A stretch of DNA of 54,094 bases from Algoriphagus sp. (lineage in GTDB: Bacteria; Bacteroidota; Bacteroidia; Cytophagales; Cyclobacteriaceae), in NCBI RefSeq assembly GCF_024305035.1, contig NZ_JAMWZB010000032.1, positions 1 to 54,094 of the forward strand. The letters run 5' to 3'. Within the stretch, counting starts at the first letter, position 1; every line of letters starts with the position of its first letter. The position numbers were made by a program, and so were the translations under genes. The notes under the pieces were generated by a model. That model was not told the DNA's origin. It saw only the letters and a program-made list of their open reading frames with translations, and did not search any database. This document shows, in pieces, positions 8,639 through 18,217 of the stretch.

Positions 8639-10028
8639 TTGAATTTACGGATACCCTTAAAGGATTTGACTTAATTACTACATCCGGGGTTTTGGTGTTT
8701 TTGGTATAAAAAGGAGCAATGTAATGGATGCGGGATCCCTCAAATGTACCTAGTGGTAATTGATCAAAATCTATTTCTTCCAGGAGTGCAGCCTCAATTT
8801 TGATCCAATAGTCATGCTTTAAAGGCAATTGGTTTATTGCAGACATGATCTTTTCTTCTTGCAAAACTTTTAAACGGTGCTTTTGCTCAAGCCGCCAATA
8901 CACTGCCTGATTGACATTGGGCAACATTCCCACAAATACCAGCAGTTGAAACCCAATCATGCCCCAACGAATAGTCCTCCTTAGTTCTTGGAAGAGTAAG
9001 TAGCTTACCAATAGACCTGGGGCAAAAAGTATCCTAAGTTCGATCCAACCACTTGCTTCATAGAACAAAAGAAGAAGCAAGAGATGAGTACCAAAAACCA
9101 AAACTCCTACCTGTAGAATTTTTGTTTTCCGCTTGGTATATAAATAGATCAAACCAGCAAATTGGATAAGCATACCGATTTTAATCAAATAATAAGCTTT
9201 TCCCTCACTATATAACATGAGGGCACCTAGGTTTTTGAAAAATTTGATTCCAACCTGCTTAACTGCTTGTGCTAATTCACCCGAAGTAAGAAATTCTACC
9301 ACTGTGGCAAAATGGGTAGGAACAGATTCGGTTACTGCTAATTGAATTCCAAGACTGATAACAAAAAGCCCAAGCAGGCCTATCAGTTTTGAAATTAGGG
9401 GAAATCGCTTGGGCAAAAAGGGGAGAAGAGCAATTCCCCAAATCATCCAGGATGACCGGAATAAGGAAAATACCAATAGGAAGGCGAGGAAAACAAAATA
9501 GATTTTAAACTTACTTCGTTTTCCCCTTTCTGAAAGCTTGATCAATAGGATGCTGGCAATCATTGCTCCACATACATGGATCATTTCCTGCATGAGGCTA
9601 AAGGAATAAAATAGAATAAGTGGGTGAAGCAATAGCAAGCCAATCCACTCTTTTCGGTTCGGAATATTCGCACAGAAATAACCCAAGGCCGTAAGCAGAA
9701 ATAGAAGCAGATTTAACCAAAGAAAATTAGCAGGGTTCCAAGAAAATAGCATTGCGATCCCCCCATGGATAATCGGATAAAGCGGACCATGGGAGTCGGC
9801 TCCAAACCAGGTAGATCCCCAACCGTCATAGGTGATGGCAGCTTGTACGGTTCCCCATTCATAAAAAGCTTTGGTATTGATTAGGTAAAGCCATTCATCT
9901 GACCAAAGTACCGGGAGTTGTCCATTTAAATACCAAAGAAAATAAGAGTAAGCACCCAAAACCATCCCTACAAGGGTCAGGAGGGAAAGATTAGTGATTT
10001 TGGTGGCTTCTAACTTTTTTAAATTCAA
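8628..10028 (-). CDS. polytopic membrane protein, possible GT-C glycosyltransferase
   Basis: The protein has 466 residues with about ten hydrophobic helices. After the first helix comes WSDEWLYLINT (about residues 42-52), then DSHGPLYPIIHGG. An acidic pair in the first outer loop is the usual feature of GT-C (GT39/ArnT-like) enzymes, which use lipid-linked sugars on the outer face of the inner membrane. That assignment is inference from the motif and topology. The start is TTG at 10026-10028; the next in-frame ATG would cut into the first helix. It lies opposite to all its neighbours, so it has its own transcript. Confidence 0.6.
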   Translation of the reverse strand: MNLKKLEATKITNLSLLTLVGMVLGAYSYFLWYLNGQLPVLWSDEWLYLINTKAFYEWGTVQAAITYDGWGSTWFGADSHGPLYPIIHGGIAMLFSWNPANFLWLNLLLFLLTALGYFCANIPNRKEWIGLLLLHPLILFYSFSLMQEMIHVCGAMIASILLIKLSERGKRSKFKIYFVFLAFLLVFSLFRSSWMIWGIALLPFLPKRFPLISKLIGLLGLFVISLGIQLAVTESVPTHFATVVEFLTSGELAQAVKQVGIKFFKNLGALMLYSEGKAYYLIKIGMLIQFAGLIYLYTKRKTKILQVGVLVFGTHLLLLLLFYEASGWIELRILFAPGLLVSYLLFQELRRTIRWGMIGFQLLVFVGMLPNVNQAVYWRLEQKHRLKVLQEEKIMSAINQLPLKHDYWIKIEAALLEEIDFDQLPLGTFEGSRIHYIAPFYTKNTKTPDVVIKSNPLRVSVNSITP

Positions 10029-10299
10029 TGGAGGAGTAAAATAAGTACGGAATTAAATCGCGGAATAAAGACCTTTAAACCCCATCTGATCCCAAGGACT
10101 TTTCAGGACATGCCAAATGTAAACTTTACTTTTGTGTAAGTTGAAAAAGCTACCATAAAATCTGATTGGGAAAAGATCCCAATGGGTAAATTTTCTTTCC
10201 GATATTGGCCTTTTCAAACCATCCCTTTTGGAATAAATTGTTGCTTTAAAAGCGAACACCTACGGAAAATTCACCTTATTAAAAAATTAATCGATCTAA

Positions 10300-11472
10300 G
10301 TGGGCATCTTTGATTCCAGAGCATCATTCAGGCTAATTTATCTCCTTGGGATTTCGGTTCCTTTACTGACGATGGCTTTGGTCGTATTGGCAGCGCTTTT
10401 CTTGGAAATCAATGCTGATATCAGTACCCACATAGACATGCTCTGGCATGCCGATGATCAGGGGAAATACAATGTGCCTCCCCTTTATTTTTTGAATTTG
10501 AAATGGCTGGGTAACCTTTTCTGGTGGAGACCCTCTTATAAAATTGCAGCGTTACTTTTACTTTGCCTGACGGTCTACTTTAAATTTCAATTAAGCCTAA
10601 ACTACCTTAAAAAGAACTTAGAGGATCAAGCTGAATGGTATAAATGGAGTCCCTTAGCAGTTGGAGCGCTATTCTTTATCTTTCCTCTGGTGCTACCGGG
10701 TATGGAAGGGGAGCATTGGTATTTGGGGAAATTTACTTCCTCGATCTGGCTTAATTCCACTACTATTTTCGTATTTCCCTTTGCCCTTGCACTTTTTTTT
10801 CTCTCCTTTTCATGGCTTACTCAGCCCAATCCTACCGATTGGCAATTGATGATTCTTTTGGGATTAATCAATACTTTGATCAAACCCAGTTTTCTATTTG
10901 TGCTGATTCCTGGCTTGCCCCTATTTTATCTCTTGATTTATGGAAGGCCAAATAAGAATTTCATTTGGAGTGTATTGGCCTCTTTGATATGGTTAGGGAC
11001 TTTATGGGTGACAAAGCATCTAATCTATGAATCTGCCATTTGGCAAGATAAAATATTTATGCTCTCCTATGATGCTGAGGTAATTATCAGTCCCTTGGCT
11101 GTTTTTAAACTACACTCCGAGACTTGGTTCTGGGACCTGATTTCAAGTTTTGCTCTTCTATTCCTCTCTTGGGCTTTTATTGGAAAAAAGCTCTGGAAAC
11201 AGCGGGAATTTCAGTTTTCTCTACTTCTGTTTTTGGGAAGTATTGCCGTGTACCTCCTTTTTGCAGAAACAGGAGATCGTATGAGTCATGGGAATTTTTA
11301 TTGGCAGATTCCGATATCCCTGTTTATCCTTCAATTGGTCACTTTGAAAAATCTTTTCACCAGTAGGCTTACAAAAGCTAAAACAATCCCTCTAGTCTTG
11401 GTCTGGACTTTTCACGCCGGATCCTTAATTGCATTTTTGCTACGCTGGATAACCCAAAATGAAATGATTTAA
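10300..11472 (+). CDS. uncharacterised polytopic membrane protein
   Basis: The protein has 390 residues with about nine or ten hydrophobic segments. The first (about 12-36) is followed by a loop with HIDMLWHADDQGKYNVPPLY. Acidic residues in this loop again recall GT-C enzymes, but no family motif is clear. A GTG at 10300 is the apparent start; the first ATG (residue 26) would remove part of the first helix. It stands alone between 270-bp and 890-bp spacers. A role in building or exporting the local polysaccharide is inferred from position only. Confidence 0.6.
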   Translation: MGIFDSRASFRLIYLLGISVPLLTMALVVLAALFLEINADISTHIDMLWHADDQGKYNVPPLYFLNLKWLGNLFWWRPSYKIAALLLLCLTVYFKFQLSLNYLKKNLEDQAEWYKWSPLAVGALFFIFPLVLPGMEGEHWYLGKFTSSIWLNSTTIFVFPFALALFFLSFSWLTQPNPTDWQLMILLGLINTLIKPSFLFVLIPGLPLFYLLIYGRPNKNFIWSVLASLIWLGTLWVTKHLIYESAIWQDKIFMLSYDAEVIISPLAVFKLHSETWFWDLISSFALLFLSWAFIGKKLWKQREFQFSLLLFLGSIAVYLLFAETGDRMSHGNFYWQIPISLFILQLVTLKNLFTSRLTKAKTIPLVLVWTFHAGSLIAFLLRWITQNEMI

Positions 11473-12365
11473 CTACGCAAAGAGGATAAATAAGAGGATT
11501 AAAAATTTCAGAAGCCTTAATCCAAGAATCAGGAAAGATCAAATCGAGAAGTACGCTCGAATATTCCACTATTCTTAAATCCTGATTTTGAGAACAAAAT
11601 GAGTAGGTAGCGATAAGTTAGAGTAGCGAAGCTCCCCAGTTGCCTGAACCTTTTATTAGAAACCCCAATTTGTATATCCATGCTTGGATTTTTAATACTA
11701 TGCTATTCTGGTTCGATCATTCTCAACCCCGACCAACCGCATTTACGCTAAAGCGTTTTCCAACCACTTAAACAGTTCAAAAATCTATAGAAAATTCAAT
11801 TTTCTTCAAACATTTGCTTTTTGAATTCAACCGAGTAATTTTATTACTCAGTCGAAGCTAGCTTCTAATCTTTGGCAAGCTATTTCAAAAAACGAACTAG
11901 TTTGTTGTTCTCCTTTAAGGAGCTAAAGTATTGGGAGTGAAGGGGCGAAGCTATTGGTAGACGAGTGTCTTTATTCGAAAAGAGTTTATCCTTAACAGCT
12001 GGAACCTTCGAGTTAAAAATCAAGACAGAGGAGAAAGCTGAAAATTCAGAAATTTCCTTTCTCAATTCTGAAATAATTAATCCAAGCCAATAAGTCTAGC
12101 AAAGAGTCAGCTCTTCGGTAAACGTATCTCAATTAAAGAGAAAACATCAGTCAATTAAGAAGTTAAGTCAATTTGCAGGAGGGAAGCCAACCCTAGACCT
12201 TTTTTCCTAGAATAATAATCCGTTCGAAGGTCCTTTCTTCTTTGAAGGAGATGAATTGTAAATCTTAATTTCAATACCCAAAATGCCTTATCAAGGCAAT
12301 TTATAAATCACCCAACCCTGAACTCCCAACATTACAAAGTAATCGAACCCTCCTCCGGCTGGAAG
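11473..12365. other. long AT-rich spacer before the export operon
   Basis: About 890 bases with no credible gene. Minus-strand frames at 11378-11569 and 11880-12065 have no motif. Small inverted repeats occur at 11745-11756 (ACGCT-AA-AGCGT, followed by TTTT) and 12283-12297 (TGCCTT-ATC-AAGGCA). The first could be a weak terminator and the second lies upstream of the Wzm gene. The region probably holds the promoter of the large operon that starts at 12366. Confidence 0.4.
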
Positions 12366-13142
12366 ATGGTAGATTTCAAAGAACTGTGGCGATACAAGGA
12401 TCTTCTATACTTCCTAACGCTCCGGGGCATCAAAGCCCGATATGCACAGTCCATCCTAGGGGTTTCTTGGGCCATTATCCAACCCTTATTCACCACCGTG
12501 GTTTTTACCCTGGTTTTTGGTGGATTGGCTAAAGTAGACTCAGACGGGATGCCTTATATTCTCTTTTCCTATTTAGCCCTATGGCCTTGGAATTATTTCT
12601 CTGGTACCCTTACCGAATCAGCCAACTCCTTGATTCAAAATGCCAATATGATTACCAAGGTCTATTTCCCAAGAATGGTGCTGCCCTTATCGGCTATGCT
12701 TTCCAAGCTTCTGGATTTTATGATCGCCTTTGTAGTGGTAATTGGCATGTTGATTTACTTTGGGCAGGTTCCAGGATGGGGAGTGCTGTTTCTTCCCTTA
12801 TTAATAGTCCAACTTCTCATGTGCAGCTTGGGAATCGGGATGTTTCTTTCCGCCCTTGCTGTTAAGTATCGGGATGTCAAACATGCCCTGACTTTCTTGG
12901 TCCAACTCTTACTTTATGCCGCTCCGGTGGTTTATAGTACTTCAGCCGTACCAGCAGAATACCAAAAATTCTACATTCTCAATCCTATGGTCGGTGTTAT
13001 CGAGGGCTTCCGCGCCGCCTTTCTTAATCGCTCCATGCCTTGGGATTGGATTTGGCCTGGGAGTATTTTGGCAGTCGTATTTTTCGTTTTTGGGATGTTT
13101 TACTTCAGGAGGATGGAGCGGATATTTGCTGATGTGGCTTAA
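12366..13142 (+). CDS. wzm: ABC-2 polysaccharide export permease (Wzm-like)
   Basis: The 258-residue inner-membrane protein has six helices. Its N-terminus YKDLLYFLTLRGIKARYAQS continues into LGVSWAIIQPLFTTVVFTLVF, the standard opening of polysaccharide/polyol-phosphate ABC-2 permeases. A 'KYRDVKHALTFLVQLLLYAAPVVY' type segment lies near residues 165-190. With the Wzt-like ATPase at 18995 it would export a completed lipid-linked glycan to the periplasm. The ATPase gene normally follows directly; here six other genes lie between them. ATG start. Confidence 0.93.
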   Translation: MVDFKELWRYKDLLYFLTLRGIKARYAQSILGVSWAIIQPLFTTVVFTLVFGGLAKVDSDGMPYILFSYLALWPWNYFSGTLTESANSLIQNANMITKVYFPRMVLPLSAMLSKLLDFMIAFVVVIGMLIYFGQVPGWGVLFLPLLIVQLLMCSLGIGMFLSALAVKYRDVKHALTFLVQLLLYAAPVVYSTSAVPAEYQKFYILNPMVGVIEGFRAAFLNRSMPWDWIWPGSILAVVFFVFGMFYFRRMERIFADVA

Positions 13143-13367
13143 TGAAATCCATTAGGCAAATTCTACAATTACGAAGAGAAGACAAGAAATTGGAAGAAAG
13201 GCTTGAAATGAGAGATAATAAAGAAATCTACCAAAACCTTAACTTAGCCTATTAGGCAACTCGAAATATATCTTGTCATTTAAACCTTCCAAGAGTCTTT
13301 CAATTTGATACTTTTATTACTATAGTAAGAAAGTAGAGCAAAACCAACTGACAAATAATTCTTTTCT

Positions 13368-14861
13368 TTGCTTTTCAACTCCTTTGAATTTCTAATCTTT
13401 CTACCACTAGTCTTCATTGGCTATTGGTTTGTATTTAAGAAAAATCTAAAACTTCAAAATGCCTTTATTCTATTGGCTAGCTATGTTTTTTATGGCTGGT
13501 GGGATTGGCGGTTTTTGGCATTGATTATAGCTAGTTCGGCATTGGACTATTGGTGCGGTCTTCGCTTATCAGGACCGAATATATCGAAAGATAGACAAGT
13601 GGCTTCGAATGATACTTCGATCGTCGACTACCGATCTTCAATCCTAAAACCTTTTCAGGGAAAGAATCTCTATTTGACTCTTTCTATTGCCTTTAACCTT
13701 GGCCTTCTTGGCTTTTTTAAGTACTTCAATTTCTTTATCGAGTCGGCTACGGATTTTATCCAACTACTAGGATTTCAAGCGCATGCCAGCACACTCAATC
13801 TAATTCTACCGGTAGGAATAAGCTTTTATACTTTTCAAACCATGAGCTATACCATTGATGTCTACCGAGGGAAAATGGAAGCCACCAAAGACCCAATTGC
13901 TTTTTTTTCCTTTGTAGCATTTTTTCCTCAACTAGTAGCAGGTCCAATTGAGCGTGCATCAAATCTCCTACCTCAGTTTCTGAAAAGGAGAGAATTCGAA
14001 TACCAACAGGGTTCTGATGGGATGAAACTCATCCTTTGGGGACTATTTAAAAAAATGGTCATTGCTGACAACTGCTCATTGGTGGTCAATCCGATTTTCG
14101 AGAACTATCAAACCGCTTCTGGATTGGAATTGATTATGGGGGCAATACTCTTTTCTTTTCAGATTTATGGAGATTTTTCTGGCTATTCAGATATAGCAAT
14201 AGGAACAGCCAAGCTTTTCGGGTTCGATTTAATGACGAATTTCAGAACCCCGTATTTTAGTCGAGATATCGCCGAGTTCTGGCGAAGATGGCATATTTCC
14301 CTTTCCACCTGGTTTCGGGACTATGTCTATATCCCGCTTGGAGGGAGTAGAGTTACCAAAACAAAAGCCATTCGTAATATCTTTATCGTTTTTTTGGTCT
14401 CGGGATTCTGGCATGGGGCCAACTGGACCTTTATCATATGGGGAGGGATTCACGCGGCCATGTTTATTCCCATTTCCTTGATAGGGAAAAATAGAGCGCA
14501 TTTGCATGAGGGTGATCATGTGATACCTTCTGGAAAAGAACTGTTTCAAATGGCCTACACCTTTATTCTTGTCTGCGTGGCTTGGGTGTTTTTTAGAGCG
14601 GATACCGTGGGAGAGGCTTGGGGGTATTTCAATGGTCTTTTTAACAATTCTTATACGGATGGGTTTCGTTTTAGCACTTTTGTATTGTCAATTACTCTAG
14701 TTATAATTTTATTAAGTCTAGAATGGATTATGAAGGGCGATCAGGTTTTAAAGTTTAAAAACCCATTTCTTAGATATTCAAGTTATTTAGGGATTGTAGG
14801 GTTAATATTGTTTTATGGAGTATTCTTCAATCCTCAGGATTTTATTTATTTCCAGTTTTGA
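13368..14861 (+). CDS. MBOAT-family O-acyltransferase (AlgI/DltB-like)
   Basis: The 497-residue membrane protein starts MLFNSFEFLIFLPLVF as AlgI does. It uses a TTG codon, confirmed by an in-frame TAA four codons upstream. It contains PQLVAGPIERA (about 187-197), GYSDIAIG (272-279), FWRRWHISLSTWFRDYVYIP (304-323, H309) and GFWHGANWTFIIWGGIHA (346-363; H349 and H362). MBOAT proteins pass acyl groups across the inner membrane to an SGNH partner, which is the next gene. Residues 70-98 form a polar stretch that breaks the usual loop and looks like an in-frame insertion. The likely substrate is the local glycan. Confidence 0.92.
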   Translation: MLFNSFEFLIFLPLVFIGYWFVFKKNLKLQNAFILLASYVFYGWWDWRFLALIIASSALDYWCGLRLSGPNISKDRQVASNDTSIVDYRSSILKPFQGKNLYLTLSIAFNLGLLGFFKYFNFFIESATDFIQLLGFQAHASTLNLILPVGISFYTFQTMSYTIDVYRGKMEATKDPIAFFSFVAFFPQLVAGPIERASNLLPQFLKRREFEYQQGSDGMKLILWGLFKKMVIADNCSLVVNPIFENYQTASGLELIMGAILFSFQIYGDFSGYSDIAIGTAKLFGFDLMTNFRTPYFSRDIAEFWRRWHISLSTWFRDYVYIPLGGSRVTKTKAIRNIFIVFLVSGFWHGANWTFIIWGGIHAAMFIPISLIGKNRAHLHEGDHVIPSGKELFQMAYTFILVCVAWVFFRADTVGEAWGYFNGLFNNSYTDGFRFSTFVLSITLVIILLSLEWIMKGDQVLKFKNPFLRYSSYLGIVGLILFYGVFFNPQDFIYFQF

Positions 14862-15775
14862 AAAGGTTTTTAATTAAAATTTTTATTTCATCAGGGTTAC
14901 TTTTCATTTTTATTTTGGGGTATGGTAGTTTTTGCGATTTTTTCTTCCAACAGAAAAAATATTTAGATATCTCCGAAAAAAAACAATGGATTCTAGCTCA
15001 AGAAGGTGGTAATTGGGATTATGCCGTTTTAGGATCCAGTCGAGCATTTGGAGCATTTGATATGAATTTGTTAGATAGTTTGACTGGTTGGAATGGGATT
15101 AATCTTGGCTCTAATGGTAGTGGGTTCAAAGATAATTATTTGGTTTTATCTCTTTTTCTAAAGTCCAATCAAATAGAAAAATTGTTTTTGCAAGTGGATA
15201 TGGCCTCTCTAAATTCCAAGTCCTCATTCAGTAATGAGTTTCATGCATTTACGTTTCTTCCTTATTGGGATGATCCAGAAGTTAGGATAGTACTTCAGGA
15301 AGAAATTCCAATTTTGAATAATTCAATAAGTTCAATTTTACCACAGTGGAGATACTTTTATTACAACAAATACTTCTCACCAAAGGAAGTAATACGTAGA
15401 GTTAATTTGAAACCATCAGTATCAGACATTTTTACAGATTATAAAGGAGGGATGAAAAATGCTGACTACACTTCATCAGAAATTAAGACTTATGTCCTTC
15501 CCCAAAAAAAAGACTTAGAGGATTGGAAGTACTTGTGGAAGATCAAATCTAAAGCTGAGGAAGAAGGTATCAATTTGGTCTTATTCTCTGCTCCTAGATA
15601 TCAAGATAACCAAGATATATTAAAATCAATATTACCTCAAATTTCTAATAAATTAATTTTTCCTAATAATTTTGATATTAATAACTCCAAATTTTTTAAG
15701 GATCAAGGCCATCTCAATTATTATGGTCAAAAGGTTTTTACCATGTATTTCCATGAATTGATTAAGGAGTTATGA
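14858..15775 (+). CDS. SGNH/AlgX-like O-acetyltransferase partner of the MBOAT
   Basis: The 305-residue protein has one N-terminal membrane anchor (about residues 5-24) and an exported domain. GSSRAFGAFD (59-68, S60 or S61) looks like the nucleophile block. DQGHLNYYGQKVF (282-294) supplies the Asp282-x-x-His285 pair typical of SGNH hydrolases. Such proteins take the acyl group delivered by an MBOAT and place it on a polysaccharide in the periplasm. The start is TTG in a TTGA overlap with the MBOAT stop codon, so translation is probably coupled. From this gene on the DNA becomes clearly richer in A+T. Confidence 0.78.
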   Translation: MKRFLIKIFISSGLLFIFILGYGSFCDFFFQQKKYLDISEKKQWILAQEGGNWDYAVLGSSRAFGAFDMNLLDSLTGWNGINLGSNGSGFKDNYLVLSLFLKSNQIEKLFLQVDMASLNSKSSFSNEFHAFTFLPYWDDPEVRIVLQEEIPILNNSISSILPQWRYFYYNKYFSPKEVIRRVNLKPSVSDIFTDYKGGMKNADYTSSEIKTYVLPQKKDLEDWKYLWKIKSKAEEEGINLVLFSAPRYQDNQDILKSILPQISNKLIFPNNFDINNSKFFKDQGHLNYYGQKVFTMYFHELIKEL

Positions 15776-16473
15776 AAAAGCGAAGATTTATTTCGCTTTT
15801 TCATCAATTCTACAAGGAATTAAAAATTGCTAAAAGAAAAGGCAAGTCAATATTTAAACCTTTAAGATTTTTTTATCAATATATAAAACAAAATAGTGTT
15901 AAACGGAATAGGATGGAGTTGGGAATACCTTGGATGACTATTCCAGCTGTAAATTTTTTAGATAAATTAATTAAGGAAGACTTTAAAATATATGAATATG
16001 GATCTGGTGCTTCAACAATTTATTTTCTTAAGAAAGGTGTAAAAATCTATTCGGCTGAACATAGTAAAGATTGGTTTGAAATACTTGAACAATATATTAA
16101 TAATAGTTTTCCAGGAAGTAACCCTGTTAAATTATTTGAACCTGTAAGATCGATTAGTTCTGAAGCCATTTACTCTAAAAAAGATCCAAAATATATTAAT
16201 TTTGATTTCACACAATATGTAAACTCAATTAATAGGTTTGACGATCATTTTTTTGATATTATTGTAATTGATGGCAGGGTGAGAATTGCTTGTTTGAGGC
16301 AATCTATAAATAAATTGAAGGAAGGGGGATTTATTATATTTGATAATGGAGATAGAAATGAATATCATAATGAATTAAAGAAAATTGAAAAATTTCTTAT
16401 TTTATCCGATTTTACTGTAACGTCATTTGATCTTTCATTTAATCAAACTAATATTTACCAAATTTGGAAATAA
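15772..16473 (+). CDS. SAM-dependent methyltransferase-like protein
   Basis: The 233-residue soluble protein has a class I motif I, YEYGSGASTIYF (75-86), an acidic strand-2 end (YSAEHSKDW, 93-101) and FDIIVIDGR (about 161-169). These support a Rossmann-fold methyltransferase. The substrate is unknown; proteins of this kind in glycan loci are often annotated only as class I SAM-dependent methyltransferases. It overlaps the SGNH gene by ATGA and the next GT2 gene by 10 bases. A second, different protein of the same fold follows Wzt at 20254. Capping or modifying methylation of the glycan is inference. Confidence 0.65.
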   Translation: MKKRRFISLFHQFYKELKIAKRKGKSIFKPLRFFYQYIKQNSVKRNRMELGIPWMTIPAVNFLDKLIKEDFKIYEYGSGASTIYFLKKGVKIYSAEHSKDWFEILEQYINNSFPGSNPVKLFEPVRSISSEAIYSKKDPKYINFDFTQYVNSINRFDDHFFDIIVIDGRVRIACLRQSINKLKEGGFIIFDNGDRNEYHNELKKIEKFLILSDFTVTSFDLSFNQTNIYQIWK

Positions 16474-17327
16474 AAGTCTCCGCTGTAGTTCCAGTTTATA
16501 ATTCTGTAAACACTTTAGAAAGGGCCATCAGGTCTCTATTGATTCAGCCAGAAATAAACGAGATTTTTATAGTAGATGATGGATCTTCAGATGGATCTTA
16601 TGAATTAGCTAAAAGTCTGGAAATAATTCATTCTCTTTTAAAAGTCTTAACTCATGAAAACAGAATAAACAAAGGAGCTTCTGCTGCAAGAAATTTAGGT
16701 TTAACTTATTGCACAAATGAATGGATTCAATTCCTGGATGCTGATGATGAGTTATTGGATGGTAAAGTTACTAAAAATATTATTTATTTAATTAATAAAT
16801 CAAGTTTAATAGTTGGTAATTCTATTTATAGGAATCAGTACGGTGAAAAAAAGAGACATTATTGGAAGAATTGGAAATTGGGCCTTTTGGTTACTAGGTT
16901 GGGTGTTACTTCAAGTAATCTTTGGTCAAAATATTGGCTTGTTAAAGTTGGAGGTTGGAATGAGTTAATTTCTAGTTCTCAGGAGTATGACCTGATTCTT
17001 AGACTTGCTAAAGTCAATCCTATTTTCTCATTTTGTCCTTATTTTTGTTCTGTAATTCATGAAGTACCCTCGTCAATCACTAGGTTAGGTTCCTTAAACA
17101 GTGAAAGGATCAAAAATAGTATGGAATTTCGATATCAAGTAAAAAAATTTTTAATTGAAAAAAAATCTTATTCTTTCATGCACAAAATGTTTTTTAATGG
17201 AATTATTGGCAATATTTCTAAAAAAAATAATGTTCCTGCCGAATATTCACTCCTGTTTTATTATATTTTTAAGTCCTATAAATTTTTATCTGATAGATTT
17301 GTAAATAATAAATATTCTATAAACTAG
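16464..17327 (+). CDS. GT2 family glycosyltransferase
   Basis: The 287-residue GT-A enzyme has VDDGSSDGS (37-45) for nucleotide-sugar binding, NKGASAARNLG (69-79) and LDADDE (91-96) as the DxD metal site. There are no membrane helices, so it should act on a lipid-linked acceptor from the cytosolic side. Translation starts at TTG 16464; the catalytic fold begins almost at once (KVSAVVPVYN), so no later start is possible. Donor and acceptor are not deducible. Confidence 0.87.
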   Translation: MEIKVSAVVPVYNSVNTLERAIRSLLIQPEINEIFIVDDGSSDGSYELAKSLEIIHSLLKVLTHENRINKGASAARNLGLTYCTNEWIQFLDADDELLDGKVTKNIIYLINKSSLIVGNSIYRNQYGEKKRHYWKNWKLGLLVTRLGVTSSNLWSKYWLVKVGGWNELISSSQEYDLILRLAKVNPIFSFCPYFCSVIHEVPSSITRLGSLNSERIKNSMEFRYQVKKFLIEKKSYSFMHKMFFNGIIGNISKKNNVPAEYSLLFYYIFKSYKFLSDRFVNNKYSIN

Positions 17328-17329
17328 GA

Positions 17330-18217
17330 ATGATATCTATTATAGTTGTTTCAAAAAATTTATTTTTTTTAAATCAATTTAAAGATTCTGTAAAAAATAC
17401 AGTAGGAGTTCCATTTGAAATTATCGTAGTAGAAAATAATGATAGTTTATATTCTATTTCTAATGGTTATAATATTGGCGCAAAAGATGCAAGTTTTGAT
17501 ATTCTCTCATTTGTCCATGAGGATATAGTTTTTCATACCGAAAATTGGGGGAATATATTAATGAATTATTTCGAGACCCTATTCAATTCTGGTATTCTAG
17601 GAATTGCCGGATCTTCATATCTGCCTATTTCTCCTTCTGACTGGTGGGTGAGTGATTCAAAATACCTCCATTCATATTTTCTATCTAATCAGAAAAATGG
17701 TGTTGTCGGAAGAGGTGTAGTTTGCATAGATGGAGTACAAGATCCGCATCCAGTTTTTTCATTGGATGGTATGTTTTTAGCTATGAAGAAATCTGTATGG
17801 AAGGAATTCCAATTTGATGAGTCCTTAGATGGTTTTCATGGATATGATACTTCAATTTGTTATAAGGTTTCCCAGAAATATCAAAATTACTTCGTACCGG
17901 GGATTTTACTTGAACATTTTTCCAAAGGGTATCCCAATGAAAAATGGTTGCTAAATACAATTGCAGCCAACGAATGTGTTTTACCTTTCATTCTTGAGAA
18001 GAAAAAAATTGGGTCTTTGAATATTTCTTTGGAAATTAAATCTTATCGCTTGTTTTTAAGGCAATTAATGAAGTTTAGTTCTAATACTTCCTATAAATTT
18101 TTAAAAGCCTTTTATTATTTGGTGCCTGTTTTTAAGTTTACAAAAGATTGGCGAGCACTATTTTTTTTCATTCTTTATTTCCTTCGATATTTGATTCAAG
18201 CAATAAGGATAAAATGA
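17330..18217 (+). CDS. GT2-like glycosyltransferase, divergent subfamily
   Basis: The 295-residue protein starts at the fold (MISIIVVSKN). It carries VVENN (33-37), SNGYNIGAKDA (44-54) and FVHEDIVF (61-68), where HED stands in for the usual DxD. PVFSLDGMFLAMKK lies near residue 145 and LLEHFSKGYPNE near 200. This pattern fits a GT2-like group found in capsule and glycoprotein loci. It has a short hydrophobic tail (about 275-290) and lies two bases after the preceding gene. Confidence 0.78.
   Translation: MISIIVVSKNLFFLNQFKDSVKNTVGVPFEIIVVENNDSLYSISNGYNIGAKDASFDILSFVHEDIVFHTENWGNILMNYFETLFNSGILGIAGSSYLPISPSDWWVSDSKYLHSYFLSNQKNGVVGRGVVCIDGVQDPHPVFSLDGMFLAMKKSVWKEFQFDESLDGFHGYDTSICYKVSQKYQNYFVPGILLEHFSKGYPNEKWLLNTIAANECVLPFILEKKKIGSLNISLEIKSYRLFLRQLMKFSSNTSYKFLKAFYYLVPVFKFTKDWRALFFFILYFLRYLIQAIRIK

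Noticed and set aside
11880..12065. 61-codon minus-strand frame in the spacer before wzm
   Set aside because: Low-complexity S/F/K-rich translation without motif or start context.
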